Source of the DNA: Morinoia aosen
Lineage: Eukaryota > Arthropoda > Malacostraca > Amphipoda > Talitridae
DNA: 64,000 nt
Direction: 5' to 3'
Assembly: GCA_030386875.1 (NCBI GenBank)
Contig: CM059562.1
Location: forward strand, 63,486,201-63,550,200
Made by a program: the position numbers and the translations under genes. The notes beneath the pieces were generated by a model. That model saw only the letters and a program-made list of their open reading frames with translations. It was not told where the DNA came from and did no database searches. Of this stretch, positions 11,938 through 21,447 are shown in pieces (the first letter of the stretch is position 1; each line of letters begins with the position of its first letter).

Positions 11938-14900
11938 GTATATGATAAATCATCAGATGTATACAGATTATATAACAATGAAAAAACACGACTACATAAA
12001 AACTCGAAAATACACACAAAGAAAGTATTGACTTCATCTGATCCTGAAAAAAATAAAATACCCTCAGATAAGAATCTTATAAAAATGAATAAACCATTCA
12101 ATGTATTCTTTAATATCTGCAATGTATCTATTAAAAACTTTAACAAACATGAGAAGACACTGACACATGTGAAAAACATTAATAATATTTTAATATCTAA
12201 TAAATTCTTCACTCAACATAAAAACTCGAAAATACACACAAAGAAAGTATTGACTTCATCTGATCCTGAAAAAAATAAAATACCCTCAGATAATAATCTT
12301 ATAAAAATGAATAAACCATTCAATGTATTCTGTAATATCTGCAATGTATCTATTAAAAACTTTAACAAACATGAGAAGACACTGACACATATGAAAAACA
12401 CTAATAATATGTTAATATCTAATAAATTCTTCACTCTACGTAAAAATAAGGTAAAAAAATATTGTGACATATGTAAAAAACACCTGACAAATATCTATAG
12501 TCATAGAAAATCATTGAAACATTTCCGGAATGTTTATGGATGTAAATTTAGAAAAGTTACTAGAGCAATAAATGGAATGAGCTCACAGTTTGATTACGGA
12601 GATATTTCAATCAAGGATTATGAGGTATTTCACAGAAACTTCACACCTGAAATTGAAAAAGTAATAAAAAATCAAGCATTTGACAATCTCAAGTTACAGC
12701 TTAATTTACAAGTGCAATTTTATAAATTAAAATTAGAAAATGAAAAGCAAAGCTGCCAAGCTTGGTTCAACTCTGGCAAATTTGTGACGGCATCAAAAGG
12801 ATACATAGAAATTGCAAATTTACACAAAGAGGTTGTTAATAAAATCGATGACTTCACAAGAAATTCATCTGGTTGGATAGTTGAACAATTATTAGAGTTC
12901 AGTTTGAAAATCGTTGAATACAAACCGATTACAGGGTCAAGCTATATTGAATTACCTGAGAAGTTTCGAAATCCCAATTATTAATTAATATATATACAAA
13001 ACACCGACAATGAATGCTTCAAATGGTGTATCGCGAGATATTTCTGTCTAGATGAAAAAAACGGTCATCGAATTTCTAAAAGACTAAAAGCTGGAGCCGA
13101 GAAACTCAATTTTTCTGATATAAGGTTCCCCGTAGAACTAAAAAGTAAAACCAAATTCGAAAAAAATAATAACATTTCCGTTAACGTTTATAGTTTTAAT
13201 TATAATAATGAATTGTGTCCACTTAGAATATCAACATCAAGGAATAAAGATGTGGTATCATTACTATTCATTAGAGATACAAACACGACTCACTATGTTC
13301 ACATGAAATCATTGAGTCCTTTTTGTAAAACCAGTAACCATTACACAAAACATGTATGTCCGTATTGTTTATCAGTTTTTAGAAGATCAGATATTCTAGA
13401 TAAACATAAAGACGATTGCTCAGTTCACACTCCAACAAAGTATGTGCTTGAAGGAGGTAAATTGAAATTTAAACATTACCAAAAAACAATTAGACATCCC
13501 TTCGCAATTTATGCTGACTTTGAATCAACATTGACAAAAATAGATACGTGTCAACCAAATCAAAACTCAAGTTACACCATGAACATTCAGAAGCACAATC
13601 CTAATTCATTCTGTTGCTATACAAAATGTGAAGCAGATGAATATTCCCGCTTAGAAATATATAATGGTGAAGATGCATCCCAAAAGTTTGTAGAATATTT
13701 AGAAAAAGAGACCAAGAGAATTTATAGTCTGTTGAAAATGAATAAGAAAATGTATTTACCATCAGATGAATTCGAAAAATATAAAGAAGCCACAAGATGC
13801 TATGTATGTGGCGGAAAATTTACGGAAGATAACTATAAAGTTAGAGACCACAATCATTTGACAGGTCATTATAGAGGTCCAGCTCATTTAATATGTAATT
13901 TAAAAATTAGGAATCCAAATTTTATACCTGTGTTTCTACACAATCTGTCTAATTACGATGCTCATTTGTTCGTGAAAGACTTGGGAAATATATCCGGAAA
14001 GTTGAACGTTATTCCACAAACAGATGAAGAATATATTAGTTTTACACAAACCATAAAAGTAGATTATTATGTATGTAAACATACAGGAAAAATTAGAGAT
14101 ATCACCAGAGACTTCGGTTTTTAGACAGCTACAGGTTTTTACCTTCGTCTCTGGATAAACTATCAAAGAATTTATCTGAGCACAAAGAATTGTCGAAGTT
14201 CTTTCTCAATGAAGAACAATTAGAGTTGATCAACAAAAAAGGTATTTATCCGTATGAATATGTAAATAGTTATGAAAAAATGAACGTTAATAGTTTACCA
14301 GCTAAAAATGAATTCTACTGTAGATTAAATAATAAAAATATTTCAGAAGATGAATATCAGCATGCACTCAAAGTGTGGAGAGCTTTTAATTGTACAACAT
14401 TCAAAGATTACCATAATTTATATCTAAAAGTCGATACATTATTACTAGCCGAAGTATTTGAAGAATTTAGACTAACATGCATGAAAACTTATTCTCTAGA
14501 TCCAGCACATTATTTTACAGCTCCAGGATTGTCTTTCGATGCTCTACTGAAACATACAAAAATAGAATTGGACTTGTTTGAAGATCCTGATATGCTACTA
14601 TTCATCGAAAAAGGAATAAGAGGTGGGATTTCTACAATATCAACACGATATGCAAAAGCAAACAATCCATATATTCCAGAAACATTTGATGAAGGAAAAC
14701 CAAATAGTTTTATCACATACATAGATGCAAATAATCTTTACGGATGGGCTATGTGTCGATCATTACCTACTGGAAACTTTAAATGGAAAAATCCAGAGTC
14801 GAAACTCAAAGCAGATAAAGGTTATATATTAGAAGTTGATTTAAGTTACCCGAAAGACTTACATGCTCTACATAATGATTTACCATTAGCTCCAGAAAAT

Positions 14901-15889
14901 ATCAAAGTAAACGATGTAAATAAATTAGTTCCCCATCTTGGAAAACGAGAAAAATATGTTGTACATCTTAAATCTCTAACACAATATCTAGATCTAGGAT
15001 TGAAGTTAGAGAAAATTCATAGAATATTAGAGTTTGATGAAAGTCCATGGATGAAATCGTATATTGATATCAACACAAAAATGCGTCAGCAAGCTAAATC
15101 TGAATTTGAAAAGACTTCTACAAGCTGATGAACAATTCAGTATTTGGTAAAACAATGGAAAATATTAGAAATAGAGTAGATGTGTGTTTGGTAAAGTCAG
15201 AGAAAGAATTAATTAAATTAGTAAATAAACCAAACTTTACCAGTTTTAAAATATTCTCAGAAAATTTGATAGCATGTCATATGCAAAAACAAAGACTTAA
15301 ATTTGATAAACCAATCTACGTAGGGTTATCTGTATTGGATATAAGTAAAACATTAATGTATGATTTCCATTATAATCATATTAAAAAGAAATATGGTAAT
15401 AAGGCAAAGTTGTTGTTTACAGATACGGATTCATTATGTTATGATATCGAAACAAAAGATTTGTACAAAGATATGGAAAGAAATAAAGACTTGTATGATA
15501 CATCAAACTATTCTAAAGAACACTTCCTATATTCAACTAAAAATATGAAAGTAATTGGGGAAATGAAAGACGAAACGTGTGGAATACCAATTGAAGAATT
15601 CGTCGGTCTCAGAGCAAAACTATATTGTTACAAGACGAAAAATTCCGTGAGTAAGAAAGCAAAAGGGGTAAGTAAGAACATAACTGAGCACAATATCACA
15701 ATGGATGAATATAAAAGAGCATTGAATAATGAAACAATATACAAAACGATGTATAATATCCAAAGTGTTAACCACGAATTATATACTAAAGAAATAAATA
15801 AGGTTGCATTAAATGGTAATGATGATAAGCGACATATATTACCAGATGGTATCAACACACTAGCACTAAATCACTATAAAATATATTAA
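11935..15889 (+). pseudogene. protein-primed family B DNA polymerase with N-terminal zinc fingers, broken
   Basis: The polymerase would copy the linear element from its protein-primed ends. The N-terminal part (11935-12984) holds three U1/C2H2-like finger units, the last CDICKKHLTNIYSHRKSLKH; the first has lost one cysteine. Further on are a CFKW motif and an endonuclease VII-like stretch (YVCGGKF, then DHNHLTGHYRGPAHLICNL). ExoI (YADFES), ExoII (NLSNYDAHLF) and ExoIII (YLKVDTLLL) follow. Palm motifs are A YIDANNLYGWAM, B KLMNNSVFGKT-like, C FTDTDS and then a KLYCYK element. Lesions: an in-frame TAA at 12982-12984, with the same frame continuing after it; a one-base length change near 14110-14121; and another near 15105-15115. 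All catalytic motifs remain legible, but no single frame spans them. The C-terminal part ends 18 bases before the next gene. Confidence 0.92.
11995..12438 (+). repeat. 222-bp tandem duplication encoding the zinc-finger units
   Basis: Copy 1 is 11995-12216 and copy 2 is 12217-12438, exactly 74 codons each and almost identical. Each copy has a lysine-rich linker and one CNICNVS...H...H finger. In copy 1 the first cysteine is replaced by phenylalanine (TTT against TGT). The third, more divergent finger follows at about 12460-12525. The duplication keeps frame, so it is not itself a break. Confidence 0.9.
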
Positions 15890-15899
15890 TTAAATAAAG

Positions 15900-15910
15900 T
15901 ATAAAAAATG
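15900..15910 (+). promoter_or_regulatory. TATAAAAAATG variant start box (phospholipase gene)
   Basis: One mismatch to the exact box, ending in the ATG at 15908. Confidence 0.55.
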
Positions 15911-16438
15911 ATTATCTACAACAATAATGACTTCTATAACCAAGATTTATTATCTAATGAAAATGAACAGTATTTGAGTGATTTGAAATCAATAGTTAAT
16001 GAAGAAAAAACTGGGAAGGGTATTGTAAATACATTGCTTAGAAAACTTCCATTACCTGAAATGCATTTGAAATTACCATCTAATATTCAATCTGAACAAG
16101 TCCCGAACGGTTCATTCAACAATAAACATACCTACTCATTTTGCGGTCCAGGAACTAAGGTGCAGAAGCGAATTCAAGAAGGTTATCGAGGAGTTAACTC
16201 ACTCGATCAGGCTTGTAAGAATCATGACATATTTTATTCACAACATCCAAAAACGAAAGACAGAAATTATGCTGATGATATTCTAGCAAAAAGAGCCGCT
16301 GAAATTGCACCTGATCCAAATGAATCAGAATACGTTCGACAAGATGCTAAATTAGTTAACGCAATTATGGCAGGTAAGAGTTGGTCAGGAATGGGCCTCT
16401 CGTCGACAAAAAACTATCAAACACGCTCACTGATGTGA
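15908..16438 (+). CDS. phospholipase A2-domain protein (parvovirus VP1-type)
   Basis: 176 aa. Residues 76-85 carry the calcium-loop signature (FCGPG). The catalytic His-Asp pair follows in CKNHDIFYS (H106, D107), with a further conserved Asp in NYADDIL (about 123-124). This is the compact PLA2 fold used by parvovirus VP1 to breach the endosome during entry; a similar entry role is inferred here. The N-terminal 70 residues are acidic and unassigned. No disabling lesion is visible. The gene starts at a TATAAAAAATG box, 18 bases after the polymerase stop. Its 3' end overlaps the integrase frame by 58 bases (16381-16438). Confidence 0.85.
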   Translation: MIIYNNNDFYNQDLLSNENEQYLSDLKSIVNEEKTGKGIVNTLLRKLPLPEMHLKLPSNIQSEQVPNGSFNNKHTYSFCGPGTKVQKRIQEGYRGVNSLDQACKNHDIFYSQHPKTKDRNYADDILAKRAAEIAPDPNESEYVRQDAKLVNAIMAGKSWSGMGLSSTKNYQTRSLM

Positions 16439-17460
16439 GCGATAAAATCTTGAATGACTTATATTATAATCCAAAGACTGGTTACACTGGAATGAATAAA
16501 CTCGTTAAAAAATCCGGCTTATCTTCAACCCTTGTACGAAATTGGTTAGAAACTCAAAAAACTCACACTCTACATAAACCAATAAAACATAATTTCAAAA
16601 CGAGAAGAGTTAAGGTATCAAAAATTGATGATCAATGGCAAGCTGATTTGGTTGACATGCAAAACTATAAAGATCAAGGAAAAAACTACATTTTAACAGT
16701 AATTGACATTTTCAGTAAATATGCATGGGCGATTCCAATAAGTAAGAAGACAGGTGAAGAAATCAAAACTTCATTTCAAAAACTATTTAAAATACGAATT
16801 CCTTCTAAAGTTCAGACAGATAAAGGATTAGAGTTTACAAATAAATCCACTCAAGAACTATTCAAGAAACATAACATTCAGTGGTTTAGTTCAGAAAATG
16901 AAACCAAAGCTCAAGTTGTGGAACGCTTCAACAGGACGTTAAAAACTAAAATGTGGAAATATTTTACACACATGAAAACTAAAAAATGGGTGAATATTTT
17001 ACAAGATTTAATGCAAAATTACAATAATAGCTATCATAGAACAATTAAAATGACACCTAACCAAGCATCACTGGAAAAGAACAGTAAAAAGGTTTATGAT
17101 AACTTATTCCCTCCAACCGAACCAACTTTCACATCACCGAAACTCGAAATTGGGGATAGAGTAAGAATAAGCAAGAAACGGAAGGACTTTCGGAAGGGTT
17201 ATTTGCCAAATTTCACTAATGAGTTATTCATTGTATCCGAAATACTGTCTACTGAACCAATTACTTATAGATTAAAAGATATGGATGGTGAAGAAATAAA
17301 AGGAAGTTTTTATGAACAAGAACTATCAAAATATACTAGTGATGTTTATGCAATTGAGAAAATTCTCAAGAAGAGTAAAGGAAAACTTCTGGTCAAGTGG
17401 AAAGGTTATGATGAACCTTCATGGATCTCAGCAACTGAACTTAATGTCAGTTCAGAGTGA
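16381..17460 (+). CDS. Maverick integrase (rve/DDE type) with C-terminal chromodomain
   Basis: 359 aa. It inserts the element into the genome. The catalytic core has D89 (WQADLVDM), D147 (VQTDKGLEF) and E181 (VVERFNRTLK), with 33 residues between D147 and E181, close to the family's D-D-35-E spacing. An HTH-like or zinc-binding-like N-terminal region precedes it, without a clear HHCC. Residues about 320-355 form a chromodomain (VYAIEKILKK, then LLVKWKGYDEPSW), known in other integrases to steer integration to marked chromatin. The frame is intact. The ATG at 16381 lies inside the phospholipase gene in another frame and lacks the AT-rich start box of its neighbours. The true start, or a fusion to the upstream gene, is therefore uncertain. 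Confidence 0.9.
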   Translation: MVRNGPLVDKKLSNTLTDVSDKILNDLYYNPKTGYTGMNKLVKKSGLSSTLVRNWLETQKTHTLHKPIKHNFKTRRVKVSKIDDQWQADLVDMQNYKDQGKNYILTVIDIFSKYAWAIPISKKTGEEIKTSFQKLFKIRIPSKVQTDKGLEFTNKSTQELFKKHNIQWFSSENETKAQVVERFNRTLKTKMWKYFTHMKTKKWVNILQDLMQNYNNSYHRTIKMTPNQASLEKNSKKVYDNLFPPTEPTFTSPKLEIGDRVRISKKRKDFRKGYLPNFTNELFIVSEILSTEPITYRLKDMDGEEIKGSFYEQELSKYTSDVYAIEKILKKSKGKLLVKWKGYDEPSWISATELNVSSE

Positions 17461-17496
17461 ACTTATATTAAGTTAAAGTCTTTTTGAATTTTTCTC

Positions 17497-17507
17497 TTTA
17501 AAAAATG
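17497..17507 (+). promoter_or_regulatory. TTTAAAAAATG start box (Ser/Pro-rich protein gene)
   Basis: Exact 11-base box whose last three bases are the ATG at 17505. It is preceded by CTC. Confidence 0.65.
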
Positions 17508-18605
17508 GCGTTGATTGATATCAAAACTAAATCAGATTTACTAAACTTAACAAAGAGTTTGAAAAAGCAATTCACAACTGATAAAATACTCGAACAAGAT
17601 TTATACCATGATGTCAAAAAAGTTTACAAACCATTGATTGAACCTTTATCTAAAATTGTTGACGAAACTAAACAAACTAGGTTGGCACTAAAAGATATAC
17701 CTCATGAAAAACTTGAATCTATCCAAGGAAAACCTGTCGAGAAACTAGCTTTGCCATCTTCTGAATCCAACACTGTAGTTGGGCCTATCGCATTGGATTT
17801 CTTGCGTTTTGCATGGAAACCTGGAAATGAGTATGACAAAGCTTATGGCATTCGTTGGGATGGATGTAAAGTTATGCTAGGAAATAAAAAGGTAGATATT
17901 TTGGGTAATGATTTGAAAATTGGAGATAGAATATACGAAGGCACAACTGGATTATGGGAATTATTAACAAAGCAAAATCCTATTGATTTTAGGGATGAAG
18001 ATAAAAATAATTATTATGAAATGTTGTATTCAACTGATGCTTATTTGAAGGAAGACGGTACCGTAAAAGCAAATAGGGGTGAGAAATATTCTAAATTTAT
18101 CAAACCCCTCTATCGTTTAGTTCAACGAAAAAAAGCTCAAGCTGCAGTTGAAACAATTAGATCAGCAAGTCCATCAAGTCGTGAATCAAGTCGTGAATCA
18201 AGCCCTGAACCAAGTCCTTTAGGAAACCCAAGAATAGTAGAATCCTCAATTTCGAGTCGATACAAAATTCCTTCAACAAGTCAAAGACCAATTTTCGACC
18301 CGTCACTAAGGTCTACTTTTAGACCAACTCCTACTCCTACATCTTCTCCTATACCTCCTCGTCATCCTCACAGAGAGGATTCAGACGTTTCAGGATCAGG
18401 TATTATTGTATTACCATCTAACATCAATGATCTTGTAAAAAGACACCAGTTATTGTTCGGTTCGTTTACCGCTGGAAATACAGGAGTTTTTAATGAACTG
18501 CAAATACTTACGCATGAACTTTTAAAACAAGGTCTATTAAATACTGTTGAAGTAAAGGTGTTTGATGATTTATTGTTTAAAAAATGGAATCTCAAAGCAT
18601 TGTAA
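17505..18605 (+). CDS. Ser/Pro-rich Maverick protein of unknown function
   Basis: 366 aa, intact. An N-terminal helical region (1-90) is followed by a conserved-looking globular part at about 93-200, with a YGIRW segment and then IYEGTTGLWELL. After a basic stretch come a low-complexity Ser/Pro linker (about 217-290, SSRESSRESSPEPSP) and a C-terminal 65-residue part. I recall similar proteins in arthropod Polinton copies, with a GT.GLWELL domain catalogued as a domain of unknown function (possibly DUF8207, unverified). Its place just upstream of the capsid genes suggests a virion or assembly role; that is inference. It starts at an exact TTTAAAAAATG box, and its last 22 bases overlap the start of the next gene. 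Confidence 0.75.
   Translation: MALIDIKTKSDLLNLTKSLKKQFTTDKILEQDLYHDVKKVYKPLIEPLSKIVDETKQTRLALKDIPHEKLESIQGKPVEKLALPSSESNTVVGPIALDFLRFAWKPGNEYDKAYGIRWDGCKVMLGNKKVDILGNDLKIGDRIYEGTTGLWELLTKQNPIDFRDEDKNNYYEMLYSTDAYLKEDGTVKANRGEKYSKFIKPLYRLVQRKKAQAAVETIRSASPSSRESSRESSPEPSPLGNPRIVESSISSRYKIPSTSQRPIFDPSLRSTFRPTPTPTSSPIPPRHPHREDSDVSGSGIIVLPSNINDLVKRHQLLFGSFTAGNTGVFNELQILTHELLKQGLLNTVEVKVFDDLLFKKWNLKAL
18576..18586 (+). promoter_or_regulatory. TTTAAAAAATG start box (penton-like gene)
   Basis: Exact box ending in the ATG at 18584. It lies inside the coding sequence of the upstream gene, so it has been kept despite two coding constraints. Confidence 0.7.
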
Positions 18606-19282
18606 TTAGTGAAAGAAAAAGTGACATAAGTATAAACTTTAGTCCAGCAATAGAATTGAACAAAAATAAATTTCACGAAATGGCACTGGTTGGGTTAGAC
18701 ATGTATCATTCTATTCCTAACATTGATGAAAATAATAATAAATTTTATTATGAATTAAATGGTGTTGAAAATGTAATTACACTTCCAACAGGATGTTATG
18801 AAATAGAAAGTATAAACGAATTCATTCAAAAAACATTGGCAGGCTTTATTGAAATCAAAGCAAATACTAATACTTTGAAATGCGTCATAGTTCTCCATTC
18901 ATCTACGTTAAAAGTATTTTTCAATAAAGAAAAATTTTTAAATACAATGTTGGGATTTGGGGAAATTATCTTAGAAGGTGTTGGAGAACATGAAAGTATA
19001 AATATAGTGAACATAATGTCTGTTAACGCAATACTCGTTCATTGTAGTGCAATTAACGGCTCATACCTTAATGGTTCTTTGCATAATATTTTATATTCCT
19101 TTTTCCCAAACGTCCCACCAGGATATAAAATTGTAGAAAATCCAAATAAACCAATTTATCTACCGATATATCAACCTTTACTCTATGATTTGAGAATTTG
19201 GCTTACTGATCAAAATGGACATACTCTGAATACTAGAGGTGAAGAAGTAACTGTTCGATTACACCTAAGATCTAGAAATTAA
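18584..19282 (+). CDS. penton-like minor capsid protein (single jelly-roll type, inferred)
   Basis: 232 aa, intact. It is beta-rich, with hydrophobic strands and the motif style I associate with Polinton/adintovirus pentons: YHSIPNIDENNNKFYY near residues 41-56, ITLPTGCYEIESINEFI near 65-81, then MLGFGE and a strand-rich C terminus ending RLHLRSRN. The penton would occupy capsid vertices. Position directly upstream of the major capsid gene fits the family's usual pairing. The gene begins inside the 3' end of the upstream gene, in another frame, at an exact TTTAAAAAATG box. A structure prediction showing one eight-stranded jelly roll would confirm the call. Confidence 0.7.
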   Translation: MESQSIVISERKSDISINFSPAIELNKNKFHEMALVGLDMYHSIPNIDENNNKFYYELNGVENVITLPTGCYEIESINEFIQKTLAGFIEIKANTNTLKCVIVLHSSTLKVFFNKEKFLNTMLGFGEIILEGVGEHESINIVNIMSVNAILVHCSAINGSYLNGSLHNILYSFFPNVPPGYKIVENPNKPIYLPIYQPLLYDLRIWLTDQNGHTLNTRGEEVTVRLHLRSRN

Positions 19283-19302
19283 GATAACTTGATAAAATTA
19301 TC

Positions 19303-19313
19303 TTTAAAAAATG
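19303..19313 (+). promoter_or_regulatory. TTTAAAAAATG start box (major capsid gene)
   Basis: Exact box ending in the ATG at 19311, in a 28-base intergenic gap. Confidence 0.65.
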
Positions 19314-20579
19314 GATTCTTTAAGATGGAATGAAAACATTAAAGTTGATGAATCAATTGAAAAAATTGAAACGCATAACTATGAACCACAAATAGGTACT
19401 GATCTGAATCGTGAACATAACGATATCAAGATCATTATCCAGAATCAAGATCAGTTCGTATTACCTAGTAAAAGTTTTATATATATAGATGGAGCTTTGA
19501 ATAAAGAAGATGGAAGTGATTATAATTTTAAAGATGAAAAAATAACAATAATCAACAATGGATTAATGCATTTGTTTGATAGAGTTTCTTACAGAATTGG
19601 AGATGAAGAAATTGAAGGTTATAGTTACCCTGGAATTACAACAACTCTGAAAGGATTAGTTAGCTATCCCCGAAATGTTAAAGAAAACATGATATTTTTC
19701 TGGAGCGTTGATACTAAGAAGAATGAAAAATCAAACGAAGGATTTAGCGATCGAAATGACTACTTAAGTTCAGCTAATGGGAAATTCAGCGCTGCTATCC
19801 CACTTGAACATGTGTTTGGATTTTGTGAAAATTATAAGAAGGTAATTTATGGAGTGAAACATGCTCTGACTTTAAGAAGAGGTGATAATTCTAATGCTAT
19901 ATTCAAATCAGATGAGAAAGATGCAAACCAGCAAGATAAAGTAGTTGATGGTAAAATTACTATTACAAAATTAATTTGGAAAATCCCAGCTTACAAACTG
20001 TCTGATGAGTATAAAATAAAGCTATATCGTCAAATTAAGGATAAAATAACATTACCTATTCCATATCTGAATAGACAATTGGAACAAACAATTGTAAACT
20101 CTCAACAGAAATTCTTAGATTGGACTTTAACTCCAAATTCAGGATCTCAAAGACCTCGATACATAATTTTAGCATTCCAAACTAAGAAAGCTAATTCACA
20201 AGCTGTAAACAATGCAATTTTCGATCATTGTAACTTGACGAATGCATATGTTCAGCTGAATAATGAACGATACCCTGATCACAATTTACAGATTGATTTC
20301 GATTCTAACAATTATGCTACAGCTTATAAGATGTTAATAGATTATGTACCTAATGAAAATTGTGCTATCGAATATAGACACTTTAAATATTTGTATCCCA
20401 TCTATGTGTTTGATATCAGCAGACAAAATGAACGCATCAAGGAAACTGCAATTGATATTAAAATTAAAGCAGAATTTAAAACTAATATTCCTGATGATAC
20501 ACATGCATATGCACTGATTCTATCTGACAGAGTAATTCGATTGCAATCTGACGGTGATAAAATGAGTTTAAACTACTAA
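19311..20579 (+). CDS. major capsid (hexon-like, double jelly-roll) protein
   Basis: 422 aa, intact. Near residues 48-125 it has the pattern I recognise from Polinton major capsid proteins: SKSFIYIDGALNKEDG, then NNGLMHLFDRVSYRIGDEEI and GITTTLKGLVSY. A second half rich in strand segments (LIWKIPAYKLSDEYK, TLPIPYLNRQ) continues to about residue 420. The protein would form the trimeric hexon of an icosahedral capsid. Length is in the lower part of the range I remember for the family. It lies 28 bases after the penton gene and starts at an exact TTTAAAAAATG box. I infer the double jelly roll; I cannot show it from sequence alone. Confidence 0.78.
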   Translation: MDSLRWNENIKVDESIEKIETHNYEPQIGTDLNREHNDIKIIIQNQDQFVLPSKSFIYIDGALNKEDGSDYNFKDEKITIINNGLMHLFDRVSYRIGDEEIEGYSYPGITTTLKGLVSYPRNVKENMIFFWSVDTKKNEKSNEGFSDRNDYLSSANGKFSAAIPLEHVFGFCENYKKVIYGVKHALTLRRGDNSNAIFKSDEKDANQQDKVVDGKITITKLIWKIPAYKLSDEYKIKLYRQIKDKITLPIPYLNRQLEQTIVNSQQKFLDWTLTPNSGSQRPRYIILAFQTKKANSQAVNNAIFDHCNLTNAYVQLNNERYPDHNLQIDFDSNNYATAYKMLIDYVPNENCAIEYRHFKYLYPIYVFDISRQNERIKETAIDIKIKAEFKTNIPDDTHAYALILSDRVIRLQSDGDKMSLNY

Positions 20580-20606
20580 AAATTAAAATATATTCACATA
20601 ATAATG

Positions 20607-20617
20607 TTTAAAAAATG
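20607..20617 (+). promoter_or_regulatory. TTTAAAAAATG start box (protease fusion gene)
   Basis: Exact box ending in the ATG at 20615, in a 35-base intergenic gap. Confidence 0.65.
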
Positions 20618-21397
20618 TATTGTGTAAAGTGTAAGAAGAAAACTGATACTGATAATCCTCAATATTTAATTACAAAGAACAATAAGATACTTGTCAAAGG
20701 TATGTGTATTATTTGTAAAAAGACAAAGACTTCTTTCGTTTCTAAACATACTGCGACGAAAGGTGGTTTTATATTTACAATTCCAGCTTTATTAGCTGGC
20801 CTTGGGGCTGCTGGCTCTTTGGCTGGAGGTGCTGCTGCAATAGCATCCGCAGTCAATAAGAAAAAAGCTGATGATAAACTCTTGTCAGAAACTGAAAGGC
20901 ACAATGAAGCAATGGAAAGTAAAAAAGGTTCAGGTATACGGATAACTCCGAGAAAAAAAAACTTGTGGAAAGGGTCTCTACTTAAAACCACCAAAGAAGT
21001 AATACCTAACCAACCATTATCTAAACATGATTTGGAATACTACAAAAATATATTGAAAATTCCGAATTTTCGAGGTATTTACATGAGAGATACTTTACCT
21101 AAACACCCTCTAGAAACGGAATGCGGAATCCTAAACTTAGACACTGAAAAAGGATTAGGAACGCATTGGACTTGTTGGTATAAGAAAGATAACATATGTT
21201 ATTACTTTGACAGTTATGGTTTGATTTATCCAATTGAATTTAAAGACTACTTAACAGATTGTGTTGATATAATTTTCTCTACTTACAAAATCCAGAAAAT
21301 AGGTGATGTAATTTGTGGACATTTATGTCTATAAATGCTGAAGCGTTTAGAAAATGAAAGCTTTCATGCAATTCTTTTAGATCTATATAAAACCTAA
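20615..21397 (+). pseudogene. zinc-ribbon/hydrophobic protein fused to adenain-type protease, truncated by a stop
   Basis: The open frame gives 239 aa (20615-21334). Residues 2-34 form a Cys4 ribbon (CVKC, then CIIC) like the small DUF5679-type domain. Residues 50-80 are a Gly/Ala-rich hydrophobic stretch (LLAGLGAAGSLAGGAAAIAS), reminiscent of membrane-active core proteins. The C-terminal part matches adenovirus maturation protease: H184 (GTHWTCWY), D199 (YYFDSYG), Q227 and C234 (ICGHLC). The Q-to-C spacing of 7 is that of adenain (Q115 to C122). A TAA at 21332-21334 ends the protein five codons after the catalytic Cys. The same frame continues open for 20 codons to a second stop at 21395-21397, which looks like the lost C-terminal helix. 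The protease is probably unstable or inactive. Confidence 0.8.
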
Positions 21398-21444
21398 ACT
21401 AGTTTTTAGAAAATAAACTACAGTTAATTTTTTTTCTTTAAAAA
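21398..21444 (+). other. intergenic AT-rich spacer before the coiled-coil gene
   Basis: A short spacer of mostly A and T leading into the start box of the next gene. Nothing else is seen. Confidence 0.4.
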
Positions 21445-21447
21445 ATG
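21437..21447 (+). promoter_or_regulatory. TTTAAAAAATG start box (long coiled-coil gene)
   Basis: Exact box ending in the ATG at 21445, preceded by a T-rich run and a C. Confidence 0.65.

Noticed and set aside
11904-12470. Minus-strand frames with hydrophobic repeated peptides
   Set aside because: Shadows of the duplicated zinc-finger region on the + strand.
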